Shown here piece after piece: positions 34,991-44,644 of a stretch of DNA of 64,000 nucleotides. Position numbers and translations under genes: made by a program. The notes beneath the pieces are model-generated. The model did no database searches and had not been told where the DNA came from. It was given only the letters and a program-made list of their open reading frames with translations. Position 1 is the stretch's first letter; the number at the start of each line of letters is the position of its first letter. Origin of the DNA: JBDRCU01 sp043821485 (GTDB lineage: Bacteria > Patescibacteriota > Minisyncoccia > 2-02-FULL-40-12 > IGHO2-01-FULL-4-A); the NCBI GenBank assembly GCA_043821485.1, contig JBDRCU010000037.1, positions 62,001 to 126,000 of the forward strand, in the 5' to 3' direction.

Positions 34991-37459
34991 ATGAATCGTT
35001 TCAACAAAAAAATCCCAATAGCACTAATACTAATAGCCATTATACTGGGCGGAATATTCGTACCTCTACACGAAGCTAAAGCTAATTCATCTACTCTTAT
35101 CTGTGGACTCTTTCCAAGCCTATGTACGGCTGCTGCTGTCGCGGGTGCCGTGATTATGAAAACACTGCCTAGCGATCCTACGCCGGGTCTTATAACAACA
35201 GGAGCAAACATGCTAGATAAAGGTGTGAAGTTTAAAACTGACCTACCTATGCCACTTAAAGATACGTGGAGAGTAATACGTGATTTTGTTAACATGTTCT
35301 TTATTTTAATTTTAATAATCATTGCTTTCGGCACAATTTTTAACATAGAGGAATATACATACAGAAAACTTCTTCCCAAACTCATAATTGCGGCTTTACT
35401 TATTAATTTTAGCTTGGTAATCGGTGAGTTCGTAGCCTCAATCGCAGAATCATTAACAGTCGTATCCTTAAAAACGATTGCAAGTACGCCTACCCGTGAA
35501 TTTAGCTATGAATTCTCAAACGGATTTTCAATAGTCAAACTTATAAAAACAGCTTCTAATGATGCAGCTTTCAGTATTCTATCCTCAATGGCCCTCTTTA
35601 TAGGAATGCTCGCCTTTATTGCAATGGGTTTCATGTCTCTTATAAGACTACCTATGATATGGCTATTACTTATTTTCTCTCCTGTGGCATGGATAGGATA
35701 TACTCTTCCTGGAATACGAAAAGCAACATGGACTAGATGGTGGAGATGGTTCATGGCTTGGACATTCTTCATTCCAATCTTTGTATTCATTTCTTCTATA
35801 GGATTCACCCTCATAAGGCTCCGCAATCAAGACATACTTAAGCCAAGTACTATAATTGCAACTGCAGAGCAAGGAGGGGCTGTAGGAGGAACAGTACTTT
35901 CGGCAATTTCATCAGCAACTTCAGCGGGATTCGGCATAACAGATCTATTTATTTTTATAATTACACTTGTATTAGTCGTAGGCGGAGCATGGTTCTCTTT
36001 CAAAGTAGCAGCATCTCTTGGCGGAGGGGTAGCATGGGTCACAAGCAAAGCACTTACCCCTGCGAAGTGGGGTTGGAAAGGAGCAAAGTTCGCAGGCATG
36101 AAAGCAACTGGATCTATGCGCGAAGGTGCAAAAAGGACACTAGAACGCATGCATTCAGAAGGACTACCTACAGAAGGAGCATTGGGTCTTCTACGAAAAG
36201 CTGCCGAAAAAAGTAAAATATTTAAAGGTTACGTATCTGGTGAATTAGACAGAGAGGGAGGAAGACAAAAATGGACAGACAGAATTCAAGGTGCAGCCGG
36301 CTTTGAGAAAGAATATCATTGGAACAAGGATCGAGTTGATGCCGGAGATAAGACCGCCGGGTGGCAAAGAGAAAAAAAGCTAGACACAGGAGAATGGGAA
36401 TTCACCAGACAGATTAATGCGGCAGGAACTGAAATGGAAACTTTCATTACTGTATTAGGTAAAGCTCCTCAAAAATTAGACACCTGGCTAGACGAAGAGT
36501 TTAAAGAAAAACATGGCAATTATGAAAATGCCTTAAAGGCTGGGGACAAAGGCGCAATGGCATTATCAAAAATAATTGCAGAAGAAGGCGTCCAAGATGT
36601 CGATACATACAAAAAAATTACAAAAGCTTATGCAGAAACTAATCCGCTTGCACTTACATGGTTTGGACAAGCTGGCGCAAAAGGTAATTATAAATCCATA
36701 GGAGATGATGAAGCAATTAAGGCTCTCGAATGGGCTCACATGGACACCCCGCGTGCTCTTGGGTTCAAAAAAGCCATGATTGAATGGCTAAAAACAGGAG
36801 GAGGAGAACTGGCCACAGATAATAATCTTGATATAAGTCAGTTTGCAAAAATAGATGCAGCTTCAGGAGGGAAAGAAACCAATGAATGGTGGGGAAATAT
36901 GCTACACTTCTTAAAACGTCGCCCTGATCTTGCCATAGAACACTTCAGTAGTGCAGGTGTTAATTTTAAAACTGAAGCAAAGGATGGACGAAATGCTGGC
37001 GAAGAAGCTGCCGCACATTATATAGTAGGTAAAATGCAATTTCACAGAGCGCACGAAGCTAGCATACAAGGCTATAGAAATAAATATTTTACGCAAGAGC
37101 TTGCGCGACAGATACAAGAGTTAGACACAGCAAGCCCCAGCTATAAGGATGCTTCTGGGCAAACGAAAGTAGGGGAAGGAGCAAGCGAATATGGACGACT
37201 CCTTAGAAATATACAAAGTCAGGGAGGTCCGCAAAAAGACGAAAAAATAAACTTACTACATACAGCTATGCAAAATATAGGGATAGATGCAGACATACTT
37301 AAGCTTCCAAAGTTTGACCAACGATACGGAGGAAGTAGCGCTATGGGTAAACGCTTTATCTACGAAGAAGACTACAAAGCAATGGGGTACGATCCAATGA
37401 ACCCAACAGATCCATATGGAATGTCTCCAGTAAGAAAACCTCCTAAACGACGTACTTAA
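34991..37459 (+). CDS. Polytopic VirB6/TrbL-like membrane protein
   Basis: The 822-residue protein has an N-terminal signal or anchor helix (about 8-28) and multiple hydrophobic helices between about residues 95 and 350, several with Ser/Gly-rich segments. A hydrophilic region of about 450 residues follows to the C-terminus, ending KPPKRRT. This architecture (polytopic N-terminal channel-like half, soluble C-terminal half, next to VirB4/PrgI genes) matches VirB6/TrbL-type type IV secretion components of CPR bacteria. Assignment is by architecture and context only. Confidence 0.65.
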   Translation: MNRFNKKIPIALILIAIILGGIFVPLHEAKANSSTLICGLFPSLCTAAAVAGAVIMKTLPSDPTPGLITTGANMLDKGVKFKTDLPMPLKDTWRVIRDFVNMFFILILIIIAFGTIFNIEEYTYRKLLPKLIIAALLINFSLVIGEFVASIAESLTVVSLKTIASTPTREFSYEFSNGFSIVKLIKTASNDAAFSILSSMALFIGMLAFIAMGFMSLIRLPMIWLLLIFSPVAWIGYTLPGIRKATWTRWWRWFMAWTFFIPIFVFISSIGFTLIRLRNQDILKPSTIIATAEQGGAVGGTVLSAISSATSAGFGITDLFIFIITLVLVVGGAWFSFKVAASLGGGVAWVTSKALTPAKWGWKGAKFAGMKATGSMREGAKRTLERMHSEGLPTEGALGLLRKAAEKSKIFKGYVSGELDREGGRQKWTDRIQGAAGFEKEYHWNKDRVDAGDKTAGWQREKKLDTGEWEFTRQINAAGTEMETFITVLGKAPQKLDTWLDEEFKEKHGNYENALKAGDKGAMALSKIIAEEGVQDVDTYKKITKAYAETNPLALTWFGQAGAKGNYKSIGDDEAIKALEWAHMDTPRALGFKKAMIEWLKTGGGELATDNNLDISQFAKIDAASGGKETNEWWGNMLHFLKRRPDLAIEHFSSAGVNFKTEAKDGRNAGEEAAAHYIVGKMQFHRAHEASIQGYRNKYFTQELARQIQELDTASPSYKDASGQTKVGEGASEYGRLLRNIQSQGGPQKDEKINLLHTAMQNIGIDADILKLPKFDQRYGGSSAMGKRFIYEEDYKAMGYDPMNPTDPYGMSPVRKPPKRRT

Positions 37460-37479
37460 ATAAAATTTTATTTTTATCA

Positions 37480-38085
37480 ATGTCTGATCAACAAAAAAAA
37501 TATCAACCCACAAGATTTATTAACTATGATCCCTATTGGATCGACTACGATCTTTATAAGGAGAAATACATACATTGGAAAGAATATGTTCAAAAGCTGA
37601 ACAAGCTGTCCCCTAAAATCACTGACGTCCTATTAGGAGACTCTGTATCCTATGTCTTGTTTGACATCGCTATTACCCACCATCTAGGTATCGATCAAGC
37701 AGGCAACATGACCCGCGTTGTCCGCGACATCCTTATAGGCGACGCATATATTGGCGAAATGACCAAACTCATAGCTGAACGCGTGCAAGTCGACGCACGT
37801 ATTGCGCAAGAAATTGCAAGCAGAATTGTTTCAGAATTGTTTAAGCCGGCTATTGAGGATATCAAGAAGATGCAGGCGCAAAAGTTTGGGGCGCGGATTA
37901 AACAGGATCAGGGGACGATGCAGTCACAGGCGTCCACAAACACGCATACTGTTAATCTAAGGCCTCCACAGGAGGCTCAACAGCCACAATATCCATCTTC
38001 CCAACCTCGGTCTCCACAGCCCCAGCAAGACAGTAATACAATCAATTTAAGAAATCCTAATCCACCAGAAAACAATAATCAATAA
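37480..38085 (+). CDS. Hypothetical soluble protein of the VirB4-type locus
   Basis: The 201-residue protein is helical for about 140 residues, then turns into a Gln/Pro/Asn-rich tail with HTVNLRPPQ and NTINLRNPN repeat-like strings. No membrane segment is obvious. Its stop overlaps the next gene start (TAATG). Not recognised. It could be a cytoplasmic adaptor of the secretion-like complex. Confidence 0.6.
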   Translation: MSDQQKKYQPTRFINYDPYWIDYDLYKEKYIHWKEYVQKLNKLSPKITDVLLGDSVSYVLFDIAITHHLGIDQAGNMTRVVRDILIGDAYIGEMTKLIAERVQVDARIAQEIASRIVSELFKPAIEDIKKMQAQKFGARIKQDQGTMQSQASTNTHTVNLRPPQEAQQPQYPSSQPRSPQPQQDSNTINLRNPNPPENNNQ

Positions 38086-38450
38086 TGCGTTATCAATTTC
38101 CACAATTCATTGAAACCCAGACTAAACTAGTGGGGCCATTCACCCTCTTTCAATTTCTATTTATTGCTGCAGGCGGAGCTGCAATATTCATACTGAATGC
38201 AATGATAGGAGGCACAATATTCGTAATCCTTGCTATAATAATAGCTGTGCTTGCAGTCTCACTGGCCTTCTTAAAGATCAATGACATCACGCTTCCTCAA
38301 TATTTTCTAATGATGCTGGGGTTTTCATTCAGTCAAAAAAAATATACCTTCAGCAAAAATCTGCCTTCTGATATAGTTTATTCCCAACGCGATAAAAAAG
38401 GATTTGAAGAAGAAATGTGGTATGCCCAACAAGAACAAACAAAAAAGTAA
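38085..38450 (+). CDS. PrgI-family membrane protein
   Basis: The 121-residue product has the PrgI layout: short N-terminus (MRYQFPQFIETQTKLVGP), two membrane helices (about 22-45 and 47-65) and a cytoplasmic tail containing FLKINDITLPQYF. PrgI (VirB3-like) proteins partner with VirB4 ATPases in Gram-positive-type conjugative systems. Its 3' end overlaps the following VirB4 N-terminal gene by about 29 bases. Confidence 0.8.
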   Translation: MRYQFPQFIETQTKLVGPFTLFQFLFIAAGGAAIFILNAMIGGTIFVILAIIIAVLAVSLAFLKINDITLPQYFLMMLGFSFSQKKYTFSKNLPSDIVYSQRDKKGFEEEMWYAQQEQTKK

Positions 38451-39054
38451 TATAGCAACGAGTAAGTTCGTTGACATCCAAAGCGTACGAGGACCAGTGC
38501 TCATACTTAAAGACGGCTCAATGAGAGCAATTCTTGAAGTTGAATCTCTTAACTTCGAACTTCGCTCAACAGATGAAAAAAATGCAATCATACAGGCTTT
38601 TCAAAATTTCCTTAATATTCTCGATTTCCCCGTACAAATCATTGCACGTTCACGCAGACTGGATTTGACAGAGTATCTTGAAGAAGTCAAAGGACAGATG
38701 GAAAAGCTGACAAATGAGTCTATCCGCATACAAGGCAATTCATATATAGAGTTCGTTGAAGGACTTACAGAACAATACAATATCGTTGAAAAAAAATTCT
38801 ATGTTGTGATACCGTACTATGCTACTGAAATGGCATTCGAACAAACAGGATTAAAATCCCGCCTCAAAGCATTGTTTAAACCCTCTGCAACCAAGTCCAT
38901 GTCAGACAAAGAACTTGAGAAATACGTGACTCAGCTTGATCAAAGAGTTTCCCTTTTGAGCGGTTCGATTGAGGGACTTGGCCTAAGAACAAAAATCCTT
39001 GATTACGAAAAACTCGTAAGACTCTACTATTCCTATTACAATCCGCGCTTTTAA
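38422..39054 (+). CDS. VirB4 N-terminal domain-like protein (TraC-like)
   Basis: The 210-residue product starts at the ATG at 38422; TTG at 38404 would add six residues. Its sequence (FVDIQSVRGPVLILKDGSMR, then IQAFQNFLNILDFPVQIIARSRRLDL) matches the N-terminal domain of VirB4/TraC ATPases, which contacts the membrane platform. The ATPase domain is encoded separately, eight bases downstream in another frame. Either the system uses a two-chain VirB4 or the gene was split; independent start and stop signals favour two genes. Confidence 0.72.
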   Translation: MPNKNKQKSNIATSKFVDIQSVRGPVLILKDGSMRAILEVESLNFELRSTDEKNAIIQAFQNFLNILDFPVQIIARSRRLDLTEYLEEVKGQMEKLTNESIRIQGNSYIEFVEGLTEQYNIVEKKFYVVIPYYATEMAFEQTGLKSRLKALFKPSATKSMSDKELEKYVTQLDQRVSLLSGSIEGLGLRTKILDYEKLVRLYYSYYNPRF

Positions 39055-39062
39055 TTTTTATC

Positions 39063-40847
39063 ATGTCAGAAAATCAAATAACAACAGAGCAAAAAATAGA
39101 TGAATTCCTTGCGCCGGCAGGAGTTAGATTAACTTCCACGCATATTCAAGTAGGAGACCTCCTTGCGCGCACGCTATTCATCTCAACATTTCCAAGATAT
39201 GTTCATACAAATTGGTTTTCACCTATTATCAATCTGGATCGAAGGTTTGATGTTGCAGTGTTCGTTCATCCCAAAGACTCCGGGATAGTACTCAAGTCTC
39301 TGCGAAACAAATTAGGCAAACTTGAAGCGCAAGCAATGGAAGAAAATGCAGGAGGAAATGTCAGGGATCCAATACTCGAAACGGCGATATCTGATATAGA
39401 GGGGCTTCGAGACAGGCTCCAGCAAGGGACAGAACGCCTTTTTGAGCTCGGAGTATATATCACAATCTACGGCAAGGATGAGCGTGAATTAAATGAAGTA
39501 GAAAATATTGTACGCGGAATACTCGAAGGACAGATGGTCTATATGAAAAAAGCTACTTTCCGCATGGAAGAGGGATTCAAATCCACGTTACCACTTGGAC
39601 GCGATCTATTATCCATCCATACTTCTGCTAATACAGAACCTATTTCTTCCATATTTCCATTTGTATCGCACGACCTTACGAGCAATAGCGGAATCCTTTA
39701 TGGGATAAACTTGCATAACAGTTCTCTTGTGCTTTTTGACCGGTTTGATCGGTCACAGATGGAAAATGCGAATGCCGTTCTGTTCGGCAAGTCAGGAGGC
39801 GGTAAAAGCTATGCCGTAAAACTGGAAATTTTGCGAAGTATGCTTTTTGGTACTCAAGTATTTGTAATCGATCCCGAAAATGAATACAAATTCCTTTCAG
39901 ATTCAGTAGGAGGAACATCAGTCAATGTATCCGTCTCGTCAGACAACCACATTAATCCCTTTGACGTACCCGTACCGCAGGCTGACGAAACATTTGAAGA
40001 CGTCCTGCGATCCCATATTTCTGCTCTTGTGGGACTGTTTAAATTAATGCTCGGGAGCCTTACGCCTGAAGAAGACTCTGTCTTAGATGAGGCAATAAGG
40101 CAAACCTATGCGTCCAAAGACATTACAAGCACTTCACAAATAGACCAGATTACTCCGCCACTTATGTCCGATCTTCAGGATATCCTTGAAGGCATGGAGG
40201 GGGGCAAATCCTTACTCATACGTATTAAAAAATATACGGAAGGAACATTCTCCGGTTTTCTGAATAAACCCACGAACGTCAGGCTTGATAATCAACTAAT
40301 AGTATTCAGCATTAGAGACATGGAAGAAGAACTTCGCCCTATTGCCATGTACCTTGTGCTTAACCATATCTGGACCCAAATTCGACGCGAACTTCGCAAA
40401 CGCATCCTCGTTGTAGACGAAGCTTGGTGGCTAATGAAATATCCATTCGGAGGAGACTTTTTGTTTAGCGTAGCCAAACGCGCACGTAAATATTATCTAG
40501 GACTGACTACTATATCGCAGGATGTTGCAGATTTCATGACCGCAGAGAAGGGAAAAGCCATAATCACAAACTCATCTCTTCAAATGCTTTTGAAACAATC
40601 CCCAGCTTCAATTGATGTTGTTCAGAAAACATTCAACCTTACTGATACAGAAAAATACTTCCTGCTTGATGCTAAGGAAGGACACGGCTTATTCTTCGCC
40701 GGAAGAAATCACATAGCTCTATGGATACGCGCTTCCTATGCCGAACATCAGATTATTACATCTGACCCGCGCGAACTTCTTGAAGTACAACGCGCCAAAG
40801 AAGAGCTAGCCCGACCGACTACAGAGCCCGTAGAAACAGGAGAATAA
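39063..40847 (+). CDS. virB4: VirB4-type ATPase
   Basis: The 594-residue product is a VirB4/DUF87-type ATPase: Walker A FGKSGGGKSYAVK near residue 240, Walker B RILVVDEAWWLM near 447, and the sensor-like TISQDVADFM segment near 480. VirB4 powers substrate transport or pilus biogenesis in type IV secretion. In CPR genomes it is part of a conserved membrane locus without relaxase. Its N-terminal interaction domain is on the preceding gene. Confidence 0.9.
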   Translation: MSENQITTEQKIDEFLAPAGVRLTSTHIQVGDLLARTLFISTFPRYVHTNWFSPIINLDRRFDVAVFVHPKDSGIVLKSLRNKLGKLEAQAMEENAGGNVRDPILETAISDIEGLRDRLQQGTERLFELGVYITIYGKDERELNEVENIVRGILEGQMVYMKKATFRMEEGFKSTLPLGRDLLSIHTSANTEPISSIFPFVSHDLTSNSGILYGINLHNSSLVLFDRFDRSQMENANAVLFGKSGGGKSYAVKLEILRSMLFGTQVFVIDPENEYKFLSDSVGGTSVNVSVSSDNHINPFDVPVPQADETFEDVLRSHISALVGLFKLMLGSLTPEEDSVLDEAIRQTYASKDITSTSQIDQITPPLMSDLQDILEGMEGGKSLLIRIKKYTEGTFSGFLNKPTNVRLDNQLIVFSIRDMEEELRPIAMYLVLNHIWTQIRRELRKRILVVDEAWWLMKYPFGGDFLFSVAKRARKYYLGLTTISQDVADFMTAEKGKAIITNSSLQMLLKQSPASIDVVQKTFNLTDTEKYFLLDAKEGHGLFFAGRNHIALWIRASYAEHQIITSDPRELLEVQRAKEELARPTTEPVETGE

Positions 40848-40856
40848 CCTATTACA

Positions 40857-41618
40857 ATGGCACAAGCAGTTGCAGAACAATCCAACGATCCACAAATCAG
40901 GGGCATTCGTAGTATCCCTCGATACAGTCTTTCTTATCATAAATCTGCTCCACCTAAAAAACCTAGCAAAATCCTCTACGGATTCGCTTTTATTGTTGCT
41001 GGCATAGCAGAAGTTGTAGATATCCTAATGATCATTCTCGAAGCAGTTGGAGTAATAACAATACCTGCAGCCGGAGTAGGGCTTTTAATCTTGGCTGCAA
41101 TAATGATTGCTGAATTTATAGTCTTCGACATACCAGTTCTATTATTAATCGGAGCCACCAGCAAGGCCTTAAAAGAAAATGGCAAAGGCATTGCTAATGA
41201 TGTTGAAAATATATCCAAACTTAATACCAAAATTAATCGTTACAGAAAGGGATATGCCAGAGTTTTAAAGACTGCACGTAAAACCAGACTACGCAAACCA
41301 GTAACTCGCGTAGCTATGAAGCTTGCAAAAATTACAAAAAAGAGCAATTATATGAAAATTCTAGGAAAAGTTACAGCAAGAATGTCTGTTCGAGTAGGAC
41401 TAGAGAAGATACCCTTCATTGATTTCATACCATTCCGTTTTATGGGAGTTTGGAAATTCTACAAAGAAGCTAAACAGCAATACGAAGATGCTCTTCAAAT
41501 ACAGAAAGAAGGAATGGAGATGCAACAATATGCTTCTGGTATCGAGCGGGAAATATTGCAAAGTATGTCATACGAAAACACAAATAGACGCATGCCGACA
41601 CCTGCCAATGATACATAA
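40857..41618 (+). CDS. Membrane protein of the VirB4-type locus
   Basis: The 253-residue protein has two hydrophobic helices (about 42-65 and 70-105), then a very basic region (KINRYRKGYARVLKTARKTR) and a helical tail. Not recognised. The strongly basic segment could contact nucleic acid or phospholipid on the cytoplasmic side. It begins nine bases after virB4 and overlaps the next gene, which places it in the same operon. Confidence 0.6.
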   Translation: MAQAVAEQSNDPQIRGIRSIPRYSLSYHKSAPPKKPSKILYGFAFIVAGIAEVVDILMIILEAVGVITIPAAGVGLLILAAIMIAEFIVFDIPVLLLIGATSKALKENGKGIANDVENISKLNTKINRYRKGYARVLKTARKTRLRKPVTRVAMKLAKITKKSNYMKILGKVTARMSVRVGLEKIPFIDFIPFRFMGVWKFYKEAKQQYEDALQIQKEGMEMQQYASGIEREILQSMSYENTNRRMPTPANDT

Positions 41619-42744
41619 AATATTCTTTAAAATCAGTATTTTCGCAATACCCGCGCTCATAGCAATATTTATTGTTGTTTTGATATTTGCACGATCTTCT
41701 ACTTTGGAATCAAAAAATGGCCATGACAATACCAGCGAGACACTAACCGGAAATATTCTTCTAAACAATTCTGATGACACTGGAATCATGAAATCTGAAT
41801 TATCAGAAGGTCTTGATATACTAAGCAAAGACAAAGCAATATTTCTCCATTCCACGATATCTAATCCAAATCCAGTCTACTATATTCCCTCAACTGGTGA
41901 GATTAAAATGATAACACTGCATGATACCACATATACGATATCTCCTGTTGCAAAAATCGAGCTAGGAGCAAATGATTTATCGTGGTCGCAAAACATGCAA
42001 TCAGTTATTGCAGAATATTCGGGTAAAAAAATATATTACAATCTTAGCGATGGCTCGATGCATAAATATAACAAAAAGATATATAATCCGACACTCGGAT
42101 CATCACAAGATAAAATAGCGTACATATATCTCGATTCTGATACAAGACACGGCAATATTAGCGTAGGTAAATACAATGCAACAGAATTTAAAAACCTACT
42201 TGCCACGCGCGACATCGACTGGGATATTACATGGCTGGATAACACTACCTTATCGCTCCTTACGCCTAAACTTTCTTATCTCTCCCAACGGTCCCTTGCA
42301 ACAATTAGCACGATTACGAAGGAACTAAAAACAATTCTTTCAAACAAACCTTATCTTGAAGTACTGTGGTCTCCGGATCAAAACATAATTGCATATTCTA
42401 CTGCAGATGCGCGCAGTCAAAATTTTGAACTTCATATCCTCAATATGCAAACAGGGGATGACTATACTCTGGATATATCTACACAGGTATCCAAGTGTAC
42501 CTGGAATGAAATAAGCAATCACCTCTATTGCGGAATTCCCAAAAAAGGGCTAACAGTTGATACAATGTATACACAGACTCAAGATGATCTTGTACGCATA
42601 GATGTATCAAATGAGAATTTTAGTATGACCACTCTCGAAACAACTCTTATAGATATAGAAAGTCTTGTATTATCTCCAGCGCAAAATCATCTTCTATTTA
42701 TCAATGACGTAGACGATCAGATATATCACTTCGCTATTGATTAA
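41608..42744 (+). CDS. Membrane-anchored beta-propeller-like protein
   Basis: The 378-residue product starts at the ATG at 41608, within the end of the preceding gene. A membrane helix (about 4-30) is followed by blade-like repeats with the TolB/WD40-like style (GANDLSWSQNMQSVIAEYSG, LEVLWSPDQNIIAYSTADAR, LVLSPAQNHLLFIND). It is likely a propeller displayed outside the membrane. Similar anchoring and repeat style occurs in the 825-1880 gene. It is the last gene of the locus; its stop overlaps the convergent flippase stop by 11 bases. Confidence 0.7.
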   Translation: MIHKIFFKISIFAIPALIAIFIVVLIFARSSTLESKNGHDNTSETLTGNILLNNSDDTGIMKSELSEGLDILSKDKAIFLHSTISNPNPVYYIPSTGEIKMITLHDTTYTISPVAKIELGANDLSWSQNMQSVIAEYSGKKIYYNLSDGSMHKYNKKIYNPTLGSSQDKIAYIYLDSDTRHGNISVGKYNATEFKNLLATRDIDWDITWLDNTTLSLLTPKLSYLSQRSLATISTITKELKTILSNKPYLEVLWSPDQNIIAYSTADARSQNFELHILNMQTGDDYTLDISTQVSKCTWNEISNHLYCGIPKKGLTVDTMYTQTQDDLVRIDVSNENFSMTTLETTLIDIESLVLSPAQNHLLFINDVDDQIYHFAID

Positions 42745-44149
42745 ATTTTAAAGCACCCCTTATATCCTGCGTTTTAATTCCTCCTAAAAGGAATACTATT
42801 GGTATATACGTTAATCCCGCAATCAATGCAATAACAAAATTTTCTGTAAAAGGGAGAACAATTATACCCATGATTAAAGCCGCCAAGACACAACGGCCGA
42901 ACCTGAACAATGGTATACCGGTATTAGAAGATTTGTAAATAATAACAAACATAGCAATAACAACGAATACTTCAGTCGCAACAGTGGTCCACGCAGCAGC
43001 GCTAGCTCCATAACGTGGAATAAATATTGCATTTGTAACAATGTTTATTACTGCACCCCCAAGATATATCCACATGCCTTTCACTTGTAGATTAAGCGCA
43101 ATAAGCGCATGCCCTCCTAGGTTGCCGAAAAATATTGCAAAGATCGCTATGGTTAATATTTTTAATAATGGTCCTGATGCAAGAAACTCATTTCCTCCAA
43201 TTATATGTACTATCTGTCCGGCTGTCAGAAAAAGAAAAACTACTGCTGGGAAAGCCATAACTGCAAGAATGTCAAACGCTCTTCTAAAAATATTCTTGAA
43301 TTGTGCAATATTATGAAATGCCTGCTTTGACATCAGTGGCATGATAAGCCCTATATAAAGAGCTGGGATAAAAATTGTCATTTCAAGAACCTTATACGCT
43401 ACGGCATAGTGTCCAACTTCCTCCGCAGAACGCATAAGGGACAAGAATACTGTATCAATACGGAAGTAAAGAAGCGTAAAAAGAAGCGAGGCTGCTACAG
43501 GAAGCGATGTGCGAAGAATACGCTTCCAATATTCTGTATCCACCATCCATTTTATTTGAGTCAAACGGCGTGCCCATAAAAACACGATTACAAAATGTAC
43601 TACCTCTGATAAAACAACGATCCAAAATACCCACATAAGAGTCAGCTTATCGGTAACAACTAATAGAACAGTAAGTCCAAGCTGTACAATACGTGCAATA
43701 ATATCTGCAATAGAGACAAGATATACATTGAGATGCTTCTGAAAAAGTCCCATCAATAATTGCACCATGGAAGACAGAATCAAAAACAATGCAACTATCA
43801 TAATGCCTGAATTTACTTCAGGCTCATATGGAAGTGCCTGCGCAATTAAAACGGCAATTAGTGTAATGCCAATAACCAGGATTAAGCGCAGTGTAAAAAG
43901 CTTACTGGTAATAACTGATTCTTCTTCATCATGTCTGGAAATTTCACGAACAAGTATTAAATGCAGTCCCATGCCTGCAAAAATTCCAACAATAAAAATA
44001 TAGGCCATTGCAGCACTGTAATGACCGAATGCAGACGGACCCAAATACCGGGTCAATATTATAACCAAGACAAGAGACAGTGCATTAATTAATAAACGGG
44101 AAAGAGTGGCAATTCCAAAATTGTAGGAAACGCTTTTAGTCAAAATCAA
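42734..44149 (-). CDS. Polysaccharide flippase, Wzx/MATE-type
   Basis: The 471-residue product has 12-14 membrane helices and matches the polysaccharide biosynthesis (RfbX/Wzx, MOP superfamily) pattern from the start (FGIATLSRLLINALSLVLV, RYLGPSAFGHYSAAMAY). It exports lipid-linked oligosaccharide for surface polysaccharide. Its ATG overlaps the khpB-like stop by 14 bases on the same strand, so it is cotranscribed at the end of the origin-proximal operon. Confidence 0.88.
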   Translation of the reverse strand: MILTKSVSYNFGIATLSRLLINALSLVLVIILTRYLGPSAFGHYSAAMAYIFIVGIFAGMGLHLILVREISRHDEEESVITSKLFTLRLILVIGITLIAVLIAQALPYEPEVNSGIMIVALFLILSSMVQLLMGLFQKHLNVYLVSIADIIARIVQLGLTVLLVVTDKLTLMWVFWIVVLSEVVHFVIVFLWARRLTQIKWMVDTEYWKRILRTSLPVAASLLFTLLYFRIDTVFLSLMRSAEEVGHYAVAYKVLEMTIFIPALYIGLIMPLMSKQAFHNIAQFKNIFRRAFDILAVMAFPAVVFLFLTAGQIVHIIGGNEFLASGPLLKILTIAIFAIFFGNLGGHALIALNLQVKGMWIYLGGAVINIVTNAIFIPRYGASAAAWTTVATEVFVVIAMFVIIYKSSNTGIPLFRFGRCVLAALIMGIIVLPFTENFVIALIAGLTYIPIVFLLGGIKTQDIRGALKFNQ

Positions 44150-44624
44150 ATTCAGCAGCCGGCTTAATGATAATACGCCGGCTTGGGTCGATACCTGTAC
44201 TCTCTGTTGTCACACTCTTATATGATGCAAGTTCCGAGTGTATGACGCGACGCTCATAGGCTGTCATAGGGGATAAGGATTCTGTTCTGTGGTTTTGAGT
44301 AACACGGCGCGCAACAGTGCGGGCAAGCGTAACAATCTGATCAAGATGATTTTTACGATAGTTATTAATGTCTACGACAAAATGGGGGAGCCTGTCGCTT
44401 CCAGGAATTTGCCTAAGAGCCATAACACGCACAACATGCTCAAGAGAGCTAAGATTACTGCCCTGTTTACCTATGAATGCTCCGAGATCTTCACTTGACC
44501 GTATGCATGCTGTTGCAAGCTGAGTATTCTCATTAGTCTCCCATGTCACGGTCGCCTTAACCCCTCCTTTTTGAAGTAGAGATTTGATTGCATTTACAAT
44601 TGTCTGTTGGTGAACATTTCCCAT
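44136..44624 (-). CDS. khpB: KhpB/Jag-like KH-R3H RNA-binding protein
   Basis: The 162-residue product has a type-II KH domain with the GxxG loop in GAFIGKQGSNLSSLEHVVR (about 47-65) and an R3H domain in RRVTQNHRTESLSPMTAYERRVIH (about 105-130). The N-terminal Jag domain of the Bacillus protein is missing. The gene follows yidC, the conserved position for Jag. Its likely partner KhpA is encoded at 10047. Confidence 0.88.
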   Translation of the reverse strand: MGNVHQQTIVNAIKSLLQKGGVKATVTWETNENTQLATACIRSSEDLGAFIGKQGSNLSSLEHVVRVMALRQIPGSDRLPHFVVDINNYRKNHLDQIVTLARTVARRVTQNHRTESLSPMTAYERRVIHSELASYKSVTTESTGIDPSRRIIIKPAAEFDFD

Positions 44625-44644
44625 AATGGTGGTTCATATTATGA

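Noticed and set aside
34646..36150. Long minus-strand frames within the VirB6-like gene and its neighbour
   Set aside because: They are shadows antisense to well-supported plus-strand genes and have no independent start signals.
38404..40847. Frameshifted single virB4 gene
   Set aside because: The two frames have their own stop and start with a short gap, so two genes are more likely; kept as a finding because reads could overturn it.
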